A stretch of DNA of 64,000 bases. It comes from JACVRW01 sp963827065. GTDB lineage: Bacteria > Actinomycetota > Thermoleophilia > Solirubrobacterales > Thermoleophilaceae. Made by a program: the position numbers and the translations under genes. Below, piece after piece: positions 8,613-17,827 of the stretch (position 1 is its first letter; each line of letters starts with the position of its first letter). The stretch spans positions 1 to 64,000 of the forward strand of contig CAWGZM010000006.1 in NCBI GenBank assembly GCA_963827065.1. Direction: 5' to 3'. Under the pieces are notes generated by a model. The model was not told the origin of the DNA, ran no database searches, and worked only from the letters and a program-made list of their open reading frames with translations.

Positions 8613-9556
8613 AGCAGGCGCGCGGGCCGGGTCGGCAGGTAGCGGTCGAGGCCGGGCAGCGGCACGGAGGACATCACCCAGGCGGGCCAGTAGACCTTGA
8701 AGCCGAGCCGCCGCAGGCGGTCGAGAAGCCACCAGGAGCTGGTGGTGCAGAAGACGCCGAACGTCTCGGGCTCCTGCATCTTGGCGATCCGGTCGAGCGC
8801 GGCGAGCACGACCGGGACGAGGTCGTCGGCCGTCTCGGCAACGGCCGGGCCGATGTCGCCCTCGGCGCTCACCCAGCACAACGCCCGCGTGTCGCCCGTG
8901 CTCGGGTCGAGATAGCCAAGGCAGGTACGCGTGCGCCCGAAGAAGTCCTGCAGCAGCGGGCGCTCGTGGCCGATCGCCTCCGGCTCGAGCCGCTTCCACT
9001 CCGCGATGGCGCGCTCCTTCGTGAGCGCGTGAACCGCGGGCTCGGTCGCGTCGACCTCCTGGGCGCGCTGCTCGAGGTACTGGTCGACCCGGTGGCGCAT
9101 GTGCCAGTGGCCGGCGACCGGCATCACGCCGAACTCCGTGTAGAGCGTGAGGTCGACGGGCGTGCCGAGCGTCACGACCACCCGGCCCAGCTCGGGCGTG
9201 GGCGAGTCGGGCCAGATCCGCTCGAGCAGCGCCCTGCCGATTCCGCGACCCGCATGCGAGGGAGCGACCCAGAGCTCCGTCAGCTCGTCCATGACGCCGA
9301 AGCGGGAGGAGCTCGAGTAGCCGACCATCTCGTCGCCGTTCTCGCAGATCCAGAAGGACCCGTCCGGCTGCGCGGCCACGAACTCGATGAATCCGCGCGA
9401 GCGCTCCCACTCGTCGTGGATCACGTCGCGGCCGCGGCCCTGGTCCGGGCCGATCAGCCCGCGCCTGCGGCGAGAGGCGTCCCAGGCCGACTCGCCGAAC
9501 TCGAAAGCGGTCCGCAGATCGGCGGGCCCGCCCTCGCGGAAGCTGAGCTCGGTCAC
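8609..9556 (-). CDS. GNAT-family N-acetyltransferase, two-domain
   Basis: 315 residues. The N-terminal GNAT fold (about 1-160) has the acetyl-CoA motif in ELWVAPSHAGRGIGRALLE and FWICENGDEMVGY. The second half (about 165-315) looks like a degenerate repeat of the fold (ALCWVSAEGDIGPAV, GFKVYWPAWVM) without a clear acetyl-CoA loop, as in tandem GNAT enzymes. Substrate unknown. First gene of a short minus-strand run ending at ilvBN; the next gene overlaps its stop by 4 bp. Confidence 0.8.
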   Translation of the reverse strand: MTELSFREGGPADLRTAFEFGESAWDASRRRRGLIGPDQGRGRDVIHDEWERSRGFIEFVAAQPDGSFWICENGDEMVGYSSSSRFGVMDELTELWVAPSHAGRGIGRALLERIWPDSPTPELGRVVVTLGTPVDLTLYTEFGVMPVAGHWHMRHRVDQYLEQRAQEVDATEPAVHALTKERAIAEWKRLEPEAIGHERPLLQDFFGRTRTCLGYLDPSTGDTRALCWVSAEGDIGPAVAETADDLVPVVLAALDRIAKMQEPETFGVFCTTSSWWLLDRLRRLGFKVYWPAWVMSSVPLPGLDRYLPTRPARLL

Positions 9557-9566
9557 CTGGGCGAGG

Positions 9567-10196
9567 CTAACGAGCCGCCCGGAGGGCCACCTTCAGGGCC
9601 GGCCGCATCGCGGTGGGCAGCCGCCGGCGCACGCGCCAGGGCGCACCGGCGAAGGCGTGGTTCGCGACGGTCGCAAAGCCCTCCTCGTCCACGCGCAGCG
9701 CGAGCAGCAGGTGCGCCACGCGGTCCGAGGGCGGCAGCTCCGGCTCGGTGGTGCGCACGCAGAACGAGTGCACGCGCGAGCCGCCCGGCGTCACGAGCAG
9801 GGCGCCCGCCTCGCCGACGAGCCAGACCCCGAGGCTGCCCTGCTCGAGGGCGAGGCCCGTCTTGCGCTGGAGCTCACGCTCGTCGTGGCCGAGCAGGTCA
9901 CCGAGGAGCCCCTGCGCGACCGGCTCCGCATCCTCGTTGCGCGGACCCTTCGGGCGCACCACGCTCGCCCCGCGAAAGGCGTACAGCTCGGGGATGATCC
10001 AGGCGTGCGCGAGCGCCGCCAGGGCCACGGGGGCAGAGAGCGGCTCGAGCCACAGCATGCCGACGCCCGCGGCCACGAACGGGACCGTGTAGAGCAGCGT
10101 CCAGGCGTGCCAGATCCGCCCCCAGCGGCGCAGCCACTGTGCGTTCGTCCGCTGGCGCCAGGGAACCGACGCCAGCTCGGGAAGGGCCTGCTCCAT
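9567..10196 (-). CDS. Conserved hypothetical protein with a membrane hairpin
   Basis: 209 residues from ATG 10196, chosen because it forms TGATG with the stop of the upstream ORF. About residues 25-70 hold two hydrophobic stretches (WTLLYTVPFVAAGVGMLWL and SAPVALAALAHAWIIPELYAF), then a soluble domain that mentions no known motif (LLGHDERELQRKTGLALEQG, LGVWLVGEAGALLVTPGG). The soluble part resembles a small ligand-binding or roadblock-like fold only vaguely, so no function is assigned. Coupled to the 74-codon ORF upstream. Confidence 0.65.
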   Translation of the reverse strand: MEQALPELASVPWRQRTNAQWLRRWGRIWHAWTLLYTVPFVAAGVGMLWLEPLSAPVALAALAHAWIIPELYAFRGASVVRPKGPRNEDAEPVAQGLLGDLLGHDERELQRKTGLALEQGSLGVWLVGEAGALLVTPGGSRVHSFCVRTTEPELPPSDRVAHLLLALRVDEEGFATVANHAFAGAPWRVRRRLPTAMRPALKVALRAAR

Positions 10197-10420
10197 CAAC
10201 CGCCCGCTATCGGGCGGCGCATGATCACGAGCTCGGCCGCGCGCGGCAGCTCGCGCACGTGCGTCGCCTTGCCCGGCCCGTCCGGCACCGTGCCGATGTA
10301 GCCGAGCCCCTGCTGCTCCTGGAACTCGCTGACCGCGGCCTCGAACGCCGCGTCGTCGGCCTCGGTCCACTCGGCGAGCGTCGTGTGCCCCGTGCCGTCC
10401 ATCCGGATCAGTCGCGCCAT
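10196..10420 (-). CDS. Conserved 74-residue hypothetical protein
   Basis: Acidic small protein beginning MARLIRMDGTGHTTLAEWT and ending in MRRPIAGG; no cysteines, no membrane segment. The MxRTGHTTLAEW...RRPIAGG pattern is one I associate with a small actinobacterial family of unknown role (from memory, not searched). The stop overlaps the next gene's ATG by one base, so the two are translationally coupled and probably act together. Confidence 0.7.
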   Translation of the reverse strand: MARLIRMDGTGHTTLAEWTEADDAAFEAAVSEFQEQQGLGYIGTVPDGPGKATHVRELPRAAELVIMRRPIAGG

Positions 10421-10475
10421 CTCGATCTCCTCTCGGAAGCTCGAGATGGATGGTACGCCGCGCGCGTCGGCGGGC

Positions 10476-11291
10476 TCAGGTGTCGGGGCAGGGCGCCATC
10501 TCGGCCGTGCCCGGCCACACGCAGCCGTCGGTCCGCTTGGGACGCCGGTCGCGTCGCATCTTCAAGCGCGTGAACTTCCCGATGCGGTCGCCGCGGCGGA
10601 CGAGCACCTCGAGGGCAACGCCCGCCGGCATCAGTCGCTCGGCGGCCTTCATTCGCAGCTGCTCGCGCCGGACCACCCGCGACACACGCGTCAGCGGGCA
10701 CTCCTCGCCGCGGCAGCGGACCAGCACGCGCGCCCCGCGCGGTGCCCGAACCGTGAGCAGATCGATGCTGGTGCCGGCCTCCGTCACCGTGCCCGCCACC
10801 GTCACCACCGGAAACGGGCTCAGCAGCCGAGGACGGCCGGTTCCGTTCGAGGTCGGCGGCGGAGCGGGTGCCGGTCCCGGGCCGGTGGGAGCCACCGGGG
10901 CTTCGACGTTGATCCTCTTCTTCTCCGAGTCGCTGTCGAGGAAGATGTCGGTGACCGTCACCGTCACCTCCCAGTCGCCCGCGGCCGGAGCGGTCGTCGT
11001 GCAGGTGGTGCCGCTCAGGGTGAGCCCGTCGCAGGTGCCCCGCCCATCGAGGTCCCACTCGACACGGGTGATCGTCGAGAGCGGCGAGTCGTCATCGTCA
11101 CCGTCGTCGTCTGGCGTCGATGTCGAGACGAGCGTCACCGGCGCCCCCGCCACCACGGGCTTCGGCGTCCAGTCGAAGTCAGCCTTCGGATTTGCGAGTG
11201 CGACGGCTGCTCCCGGTGGGAAGGCGACCGCGCCGGTTGTCAGCAGGCAGGCCGTGAGCAGAAGCCTGACGTGACTTGTTCGCATCCGCAT
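10476..11291 (-). CDS. Secreted PKD-type surface protein, copy B
   Basis: About 271 residues from ATG 11291 (a second ATG is at 11285). A signal peptide is visible (RLLLTACLLTTGAVAFPPG), then one PKD/Ig-like domain (ADFDWTPKPVVAGAPVTLVS ... VEWDLDG ... DWEVTVTVTD), a Pro-rich linker (GPGPAPAPPP), and a C-terminal domain rich in Arg and Cys pairs (VRCRGEECPL) with RLMPAGVALEVLVRRGD and GKFTRLKMR, ending in APCPDT. The C-terminal domain is shared almost residue for residue with the neighbour at 11345. Likely an extracytoplasmic structural or sensory protein. Only 53 bp separate it from the upstream paralogue, so one operon. Confidence 0.75.
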   Translation of the reverse strand: MRMRTSHVRLLLTACLLTTGAVAFPPGAAVALANPKADFDWTPKPVVAGAPVTLVSTSTPDDDGDDDDSPLSTITRVEWDLDGRGTCDGLTLSGTTCTTTAPAAGDWEVTVTVTDIFLDSDSEKKRINVEAPVAPTGPGPAPAPPPTSNGTGRPRLLSPFPVVTVAGTVTEAGTSIDLLTVRAPRGARVLVRCRGEECPLTRVSRVVRREQLRMKAAERLMPAGVALEVLVRRGDRIGKFTRLKMRRDRRPKRTDGCVWPGTAEMAPCPDT

Positions 11292-11344
11292 AACCAACGT
11301 GGGGGCACTCCCACGACTTGCGGTATGCGGAAGGGGTCCGACGC

Positions 11345-12436
11345 TCAGCTGTCGGGACAGGGCGCGAGCTGGGTCGTGCCCGGCCACAGGCAGCCGTCGG
11401 TCCGCTTGGGCCGCCGGTTCTGGCGCAACTTCAGACGTGTGAACTTCCCGATGCGGTCGCCGCGGCGGACGAGCACCTCGAGGGCCACGCCCGCAGGCAT
11501 GAGCCGCTCGGCGGCCTTCACCCGCAGCCGTCGTCGCCCGACCACCTTCGAGAGCGGCTTGAGCCGACAGCCCTTGCCGCGGCAGCGAACCGACACCCGC
11601 GAGCCGTGCGGGGCCCGGACGGCCAGAAACTCGATCTTGGTCCCGGTCGGCCGCAGGCTGCCGCCCACGGTGACCACCGGGAACGGGCTCAGCAGCCGGG
11701 GCAGCGGGGCGGTTGCGACGGTGTTCCCCACTGTCTGCCCACCCGAGGGGGTCGTCACCGGGCTCGACGCTGTCGGAGGGGCAGGGGTACCCGGCTGCCG
11801 GACATCCAGCGCGAGCGACGCCGTGTCCTGCCCGCCCGAGTTGTCGGTGACTCGCAGCGAGATCGTCTTCGGGCCCGGCGTGGAGAACTTGTAAGTCGCG
11901 ACCGGCATTGCGGCGTCATCGAAGGCGCCGTCGCCGTCGAGGTCCCAGGCGACCGAGGCGATCCTGCCGTCCGGGTCGTCCGAGTAAGAGACAAAGGTCA
12001 CCTCGTCCCCGGGGAGGGGCGACGCGGGAAGCGCCGCGAAGACCGCGTTGGGCAGCACGTTCGGAGGCGGGGGCGGCGGAGGCGGATTGACGACGGTGAT
12101 CGTCTTGGTGACCGCGGCGCTCCCAAGCATGTCGCCGACCGTGAGCGACACCTGCCAGGGTCCGGCGGTGGGAGCGGTGCGCGTGCACGTGGCATCCGAG
12201 GACGGCCCGCCCTCGCACGAGATGCTCCACGCATACGACGTGATCGGGTTGAGGTCGTCGAGCGGCGTTGATGTCGACATGAACGTCACCGGCGTCCCCG
12301 TTACGACCTGCTGGGGCGCCCACGTGAAGTCGGGCGTGGGAGTCGCCGCGGCGACGCCCGTTCCCAGCGGAAACACGACCGCACCGACCGTGAGCAGGCA
12401 GGCAGACAGCAGAAACCTGAGACGACTGGAACCCAT
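11345..12436 (-). CDS. Secreted PKD-type surface protein, copy A (two PKD domains)
   Basis: 363 residues from ATG 12436 (MGSSRLRFLLSACLL opens a signal peptide). Two PKD-like domains follow: DFTWAPQQVVTGTPVTFMS and, after a run of eight prolines, FAALPASPLPGDEVTF with the classic VAWDLDGDGAFDD and KTISLRVTDNSGG. A linker leads to the same ~120-residue C-terminal domain as copy B (VRCRGKGCRLKPLSKV, RLMPAGVALEVLVRRGD, GKFTRLKLR, ending in APCPDS). PKD modules usually mediate surface or protein contacts. Divergent from the BTAD regulator at 12706, with shared sequence elements in between. Confidence 0.78.
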   Translation of the reverse strand: MGSSRLRFLLSACLLTVGAVVFPLGTGVAAATPTPDFTWAPQQVVTGTPVTFMSTSTPLDDLNPITSYAWSISCEGGPSSDATCTRTAPTAGPWQVSLTVGDMLGSAAVTKTITVVNPPPPPPPPNVLPNAVFAALPASPLPGDEVTFVSYSDDPDGRIASVAWDLDGDGAFDDAAMPVATYKFSTPGPKTISLRVTDNSGGQDTASLALDVRQPGTPAPPTASSPVTTPSGGQTVGNTVATAPLPRLLSPFPVVTVGGSLRPTGTKIEFLAVRAPHGSRVSVRCRGKGCRLKPLSKVVGRRRLRVKAAERLMPAGVALEVLVRRGDRIGKFTRLKLRQNRRPKRTDGCLWPGTTQLAPCPDS

Positions 12437-12545
12437 CCGCCCGAGAAACGCGGAGGCGAACGCCCGATTTGCAGCTTTGGCGCCCAAAGCCGTGCATTCG
12501 CCCACAGACGGGCGCAATTTGCGGGATTAGCGTGCGCTGAGCGCC

Positions 12546-12602
12546 GGCTCAGCCGATCCGCTCGCGGATCAGCCGCTGCACCTCCCGCCGTCCGCGCGGC
12601 CC
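12546..12602. repeat. Direct copy of the gatB 3' end (attachment-site-like)
   Basis: These 57 bp match 19604-19661, the last coding codons, stop and a few bases past gatB, in the same orientation, with a single missing base as the only difference; similarity ends abruptly on both sides. The copy includes the 16-bp inverted repeat GATCCGC-TC-GCGGATC (12555-12570). It does not code for anything here. The 7.06 kb between the copies contain the BTAD regulator, the repeat protein and the haloperoxidase. This is the pattern of an element inserted at a gene 3' end, although no integrase is present. Confidence 0.7.
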
Positions 12603-12626
12603 CCCGCAGCGGGATAAGGGCTTTGG

Positions 12627-12644
12627 GCGCACGGTTACCGGCCC
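12627..12644 (+). promoter_or_regulatory. CGGTTACCG element, copy 1
   Basis: 18 bp (GCGCACGGTTACCGGCCC) matching 17754-17771 at 17 of 18 positions. The core CGGT-T-ACCG is a perfect palindrome around one T. It ends about 61 bp upstream of the ATG at 12706. Probably an operator or part of a promoter shared with the downstream unit. Confidence 0.45.
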
Positions 12645-12705
12645 CGAGCATCCTGGTCTCGCATCCATGCACGACGTGAGCCCCTTTGCGCACGCCCATT
12701 ACGCG

Positions 12706-15700
12706 ATGTACGGTGAAACTTTGGACTTTCGCCTGCTGGGCCCGCTTGAAGTTCTCGGCGATGGTGGTCGCGCGCTGTCGATAGGCAGCGGGCGACAGCG
12801 TGCTCTGCTGGCCCTCCTGGTCCTTCGTGCGAACGAGTTGGTCGCGAGCGATCGGCTGGTGGAGGAGTTGTGGGGCGAGGCGCCTCCGCCGACGGCCCAC
12901 AAGATGCTCCACAACCAGGTCTCGGCACTGCGCCAGGCGCTTGGACGCAACGGGCGGCTCGAGACCCAGGGGAGCGCCTACCGGCTGAACGTGGAGCCCG
13001 GGCGAGCTGCGACGTGGATCGCTTCGAGGAGCTGCTGGCGAGCGCGCGAGCCGAGCTCGACTCCGACCCGGACGCCGCGGCGGACCAGCTTCGGGAGGCC
13101 CTCGGTCTCTGGCGCGGGCCGGCGCTGTCCGACCTCGCCTACGAGCAGTTCGCGCAGGCCGAGATCGCGCGCCTCGAGGAGCGGCGCTGGGTGGCGTTCG
13201 AGGCGCGGGTCGAGGCCGAGCTCGCGCTCGGCCGCCACGCGGACCTGATCTCCGAGCTTGAGGCGCGCCGTGCGGGGGAGCCTCTGCGCGAGCACCTGCG
13301 CGGGCAGCTCATGCTCGCCCTGTACCGCTGCGGCCGCCAGGCGGACGCGCTCGACGCCTACCGCGCGGCGCGGCGCACGCTCGTCGAGGAGGTCGGAGTG
13401 GAGCCCGGCGCAGAGCTGCGCGCCCTCCAGGACGCGATCCTCGCGCAGGATCCGGTGCTCGACGCGCCCGCGGCCGCGGAGCTGCCGGCGCCGCTCGACG
13501 GCGGCTCGCCGCTCCTGGCCGGCCGCGAGCGCGAGCTGGCCGCGCTCACCGGGCTGCTGGCGGGTGCGGCCGAGGGACGCGGCTCGCGTCGTGCTCTGTC
13601 CGGGCCGAGCGGCATCGGCAAGACCCGCCTGGCCACCGAGCTGGCCCTCGAGGCACTGCGGCGCCGAATGACGGTGCTCTACGTCGGAGCATCGACCACC
13701 ACCGCGGACGGGCTCGCAGCGTTCCGCCGCGCCGAGGAGGGCGGGCCACCGGCGCTGCTCGTGCTGGACGACGCAGAGCGCGCCGGAGCCGACCTGCTCG
13801 AGCGCGCCGCCGATGCGGCCGCCGGGGCCCGCGAGCGCCCGCTGCTGCTGCTCATCCTGCACGCCGCACCGCTCCCGGCGCTCGCAGAGCGCGCGGCTCT
13901 GGCGCTCGAGCTCGGGCCCCTCGAAGACGAGGCGATCGCCGACATCGCGCAGCTCTACCTGCCGGAGGGAGCCGGCCCGGCCGGGCTGCGCGCGCTTGCA
14001 GAAGAGACCGGCGGCGTCCCGCTCGCGGTCCACCGTGCCGCGGCCGAATGGGCGCGGACGCAGGCCGCCCGCGACGCCGAGGCGAGCGCCGGGCGGGCGG
14101 CAACCGAGCGCGGCGAGCTGCGCGCCGCTGAGGCCGACCTGTCGGGCGACCTGCTCGCGCTGCGAGCGACCGAGGAGCGCGGCCGGCTCTATCGCGGCGA
14201 CCTCGACGACCTACCGCTCCCCGGCAGTCTGTCCCTACGTCGGCCTGACGAGCTTCGACTCAGCGCACGCGGAGTTACTTCTTCGGTCGCGAGCGGCTCG
14301 TGGCCGAGATGGTCGCCCGGCTCGTGGGCTCCCCGCTGCTGGCAGTGGTCGGGCCCTCCGGCGCCGGGAAGTCCTCCGCCGTCCGTGCGGGTCTGCTGCC
14401 TGCGCTCGCGAGCGGCGTGCTGCCCGGTTCGCAGCGGTGGGTGCAGGCGTTGATGCGACCGGGCGCGCACCCGCTGGCCGAGCTGGAACGGGTGCCGGCC
14501 GACCGGCATCGCGAGGCGGTGCTCGCGGTCGACCAGTTCGAGGAGCTGTTCACCGTCTGCCGCGACGAAAAGGAGCGAGCCGAGTTTCTGGACGCGCTCG
14601 TCGCGCTCGCGGCGGATCGCGACCGGCCCATCCAGGTCGTGATCGCGGTGCGTGCGGACTTCTATGGGCGCTGTGCTGCCCACGACCGGCTCGCACGGCT
14701 CGTCGGAGCCAACCAGGTGCTCGTCGGGCCGATGCGTCGCGACGAGCTGCGCCGGGCCATCGTCGAGCCGGCTCGCCGGGTCGGGCTGCGGGTGGAGCCC
14801 TCGCTCACCGACGCGCTCATCGACGACACACTCGACGAGCCCGGCGGCCTGCCGCTGCTCTCGGCGGCGCTGCTCGAGCAGTGGCGCGAGCGCGACGGCC
14901 ATGTCATGCACCGGTCCGCCCACGACCGCACGGGCGGAGTGCGCGGCGCCGTGGGCCGGTTGGCTGAGGCCACCTACACCGGGCTCTTCCGAGCCCGAAC
15001 GCGCCGCCGCGCGGCGCATCCTGCTGCGGCTGGCCGACGCGGGCGAGGACGAGAGCGCCTTCGTGCGCCGCCGCGTGCCGGTCGACGAACTCGAGGCCGG
15101 CAGCGACGAGCACACGGCGGCCGCGCTCGCCGCGCTGACCGACAGCCGGCTCGTGACGGCGGACGAGGACACGCTCGAGGTCGCGCACGAGGCGCTGCTG
15201 CGCGAGTGGCCGCGGCTGCGCGGATGGCTCGAGGAGGATGCCGAGGGACGGCGGCTCCATCCAGCACCTGATCCACGCGGCGCGCGACTGGGACGCCGAG
15301 GGCCGCGACCCCGGTGAGCTTTACCGCGGCGCTCGCCTCGCGTCCACACTCGACTGGGCCACTGGGCACCAGGGTGACCTCAACCAGCTCGAGCGGTCCT
15401 TCCTGGACGAGAGCCGTGTGGAAGCCGAACACGAGGCCGAGCACCAGCGCGCGTACGAACCGCCGCCTGCGCGCCCTGCTCGCCGGCCTCGGCGTGCTGC
15501 TCGCGATCGCGCTGGTGGCGGGCATCGTGGCGCTCAACCAGCGCGGCGAGGCCCGCGACGCAGCACGGGTCGCGGATTCCCAGCGCCTCAGTGTGGAGGC
15601 CGTCGGGGAGGAACGACTTGATCAGGCGCTCCTGTTGACTCGCTCGGCGGTGGAGCTGGACGAGTCGCCCACCACGCTCGGCAAACCTTCACTCCGTGCT

Positions 15701-17708
15701 GATGCGATCGCCGGCCGCGCTCGGGGTCGTGAACCACGGCTGGCAGGTGTTCGGCGCGGCCATCAGCCCAGACGGCGAGGTGATGGCCACGGGCGACGAG
15801 CGCGGCGCCGTCAACTTCTACGACGCGTCCACCCGGTTGCCCGTCACGCGCCCGTATCGGATCCCGGCTGGCCTGATCCAGAACGTCCGCTTCTCGCCGG
15901 ACGGGAGGACGCTTGCGGTGAGCTACCTCGACACCAACGACCAGGCTCACCCGAAGTTCGACCTGATCGACCCGCGCACGAGCAAGCGCATCCTGCGCGT
16001 CTCGCTGCCCGTGGTGAGCGGGCCCCCATCGTGGATCTACACGGACGTCCTGTTCCTGCCCGGCGGTCGAGGACCTGCTCGTGCGGCCGGTCAGCGGCGT
16101 CGGGCCGGATGCGCCGGCGCCGCCCGTGTACCGCGTCGACAGGGAGACCGGTGAGATCACGGGACGCCTCCAGCTGGGTCGGTTCACGCCCTACTTCTAT
16201 GCGTCCGAGAGCGCCGATGGGCACGTGTTCATCACGAGCCTGCGCGACAACGAAACCTGGGAGGTCGACCCCGAGGCGCTGCGGGTCGTGCGCGCCTGGC
16301 CGGTCGGGGACCTCGCCGGCGCAGTCAGCCCCGACGGGGAGACCTTCGCGCTCGCCTCCGAGACGGGGCGTGTGCGGCTGATGGACCTCGAGTCTGGGCG
16401 GATGCGCGCCTTCCGCGGCGGGCACGAGGCCCCACCGCAGCGCATCGAGTTCACGCCCGACGGCCGCACCCTCGTGACCGCAGACATCGAGGGCGGGTTG
16501 CTCGCATGGGATGTCGAGCGCGGAGCCATGGACCAGCGTCTCGCGGGACACGCCGGCGCGATTGACGGCCTCGACATCGCGGCGGACAGCCGGACGCTCG
16601 TAACGGCGTCGGTCGACACTCGCGCGATCCTCTGGGATCTCGCGGGGGATCGGCGGCTTGACCGGCGCTTCTTCGTCGGCCGGCGCCTTCACGGTCGACC
16701 TTCCACGCCGCGGGGGATCGCCGTCAGTCCGGACGGCCGCACGCTGGCGTTCACGCACAGCGATGGCACGGTCGCCCTCCTCGATACGCGCACTCTCGAG
16801 CGCCGCGCGAGCGTCCGGGCGCAGGACGGATTTGCAGCCGCGGTCGTCTTCAGCCCCGACGGGCGTCTGCTCGCGGTGACCGGCGAGGACGGCCGCGTGA
16901 CGCTCTGGAACCGCCCGCACGCTCGCGCCCGCGGGGGAGCTCGAGGGGATGGACGGCATCTCGCAGGCACTCGCCTTCTCGCCCGACGGCTCGTTCCTAA
17001 CGGGGGGCGAGGCGATCGTGTCCGCGGACGCCGTCAGCGGCGAGCGCACGGCCGCTGCGGGTATGGGACGTGCGCAGGCGGGCACTCACCCCCTTCGAGG
17101 CGCGGAGCGGTCCCAACTCGCTCGCGTACAGCCCCGACGGTGAGCTGATCGCGTCCGCGGCGACGGAGCTCGGCACGGAGATCCGCGACGCCCGGACCGG
17201 CAAGCTCGTGAAGCGCCTCGGCTACGGCAACCTCACGGGGGAGGGAGACTTCTCGCGCTCGGTCGCGTTCTCACCCGACGGCGCGTTCCTCTTCGTCGGA
17301 CAATATGACGGAACGGGCCGGCTGTTCTCGACCGAGACCTGGAAACCCGTCGGACAGCCCTTCGAGGGGCACACCGCGAGGATCACCTTCCCGGAGTTCA
17401 CGCCCGACGGGCGAATCCTCGCGACGGCCGCGGCGGACGGGACCGTGAGGTTGTGGGACGTGGAGACGAGGAAGCCGATCGGCGAACCGCTCGAACTCGT
17501 CCCAGGCACTTTCGCGTCAGCCGCGCTCAGCCCGGACGGCTCACGCCTGTACGCGATCTCCACCCGCGGCGAAGGCATCAGCTTCAAGATGTCGGCGGAG
17601 GCCTGGAAGCGCCACGCCTGCCTGGTCGCCGGGCGCGATCTCACCGCGGCCGAGTGGGACGAGGCCCTGCCCGAGCGGCCCTACCAGACGGTCTGCGCCG
17701 GCGGCTGA
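12706..17708 (+). CDS. Giant BTAD / nSTAND1 / TM / WD40 regulator (frame-disrupted)
   Basis: About 1,670 codons when frames are joined. Start ATG 12706 puts the AfsR-type opening at the N-terminus (LDFRLLGPLEVLGDGG), although an ATG at 12667 is also in frame. Order: winged-helix DNA-binding domain (RQRALLALLVLRANELV), BTAD helical domain (FEELLASARAEL to about 13450), a first P-loop NTPase (GPSGIGKTRLA at about 13600; ALLVLDDAE), CPYVGLTSFD, a second nSTAND1 NTPase (GPSGAGKSSAVRAGLLPAL at about 14355; AVLAVDQFEELF), one transmembrane helix (ALLAGLGVLLAIALVAGIVAL, split by position about 15480-15540), and at least nine WD40-like repeats with SPDG cores, to the stop at 17708. Breaks are needed near 13005, 14210, 14275, 14995, 15255, 15440, 15690, 16070, 16915 and 17050. 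Topology suggests cytoplasmic DNA binding with an external propeller sensor. Confidence 0.85.
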
Positions 17709-17711
17709 GCC

Positions 17712-17726
17712 CCGCTCTGGGAGCGG
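17712..17726 (+). terminator. Hairpin after the BTAD regulator
   Basis: Perfect 6-bp stem CCGCTC-TGG-GAGCGG beginning 4 bp after the TGA at 17706-17708, followed by AATT rather than a T-run. A plausible high-GC terminator separating the regulator from the next unit. Confidence 0.45.
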
Positions 17727-17753
17727 AATTAGCCGGCAATGAGCGCGCTGTGA

Positions 17754-17771
17754 GCGCTCGGTTACCGGCCC
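17754..17771 (+). promoter_or_regulatory. CGGTTACCG element, copy 2
   Basis: GCGCTCGGTTACCGGCCC, 17 of 18 identical to 12627-12644 and ending 56 bp upstream of the ATG at 17828, about the same distance as copy 1 from its gene. It overlaps the right arm of a 6-bp inverted repeat (GAGCGC 17741-17746, GCGCTC 17754-17759). Suggests the regulator and the secreted-protein/haloperoxidase unit share a transcription factor. Confidence 0.45.
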
Positions 17772-17827
17772 GGCGGAACCTCTGGAAATCGACCGCAACC
17801 GGCGGTCGCCGACAGAAAGGAGCGGAG

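Larger units (their letters stand above)
12437..12705. promoter_or_regulatory. Divergent control region between PKD gene and BTAD regulator
   Basis: 269 bp without a convincing gene. It holds a perfect 7-bp inverted repeat GCTTTGG-CGC-CCAAAGC at 12474-12490, 38 bp ahead of the PKD start. The same 12-mer GGCTTTGGGCGC lies on the minus strand at 12480-12491 and on the plus strand at 12619-12630, so each divergent gene has one copy reading toward it. The gatB 3'-end copy (12546-12602) and the CGGTTACCG element (12627-12644) lie between and beside them. Function as operator sites is inference. Confidence 0.5.

Noticed and set aside
12555..12570. GATCCGC-TC-GCGGATC as a transcription terminator
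   Set aside because: A 2-nt loop is too tight, there is no T-run, and the sequence is inside gatB coding DNA in its parent copy; better seen as part of the repeat.
12706..17708. BTAD regulator as a pseudogene
   Set aside because: Despite about ten frame changes, all domain motifs are intact and codon periodicity continues without gaps; sequencing error fits better.
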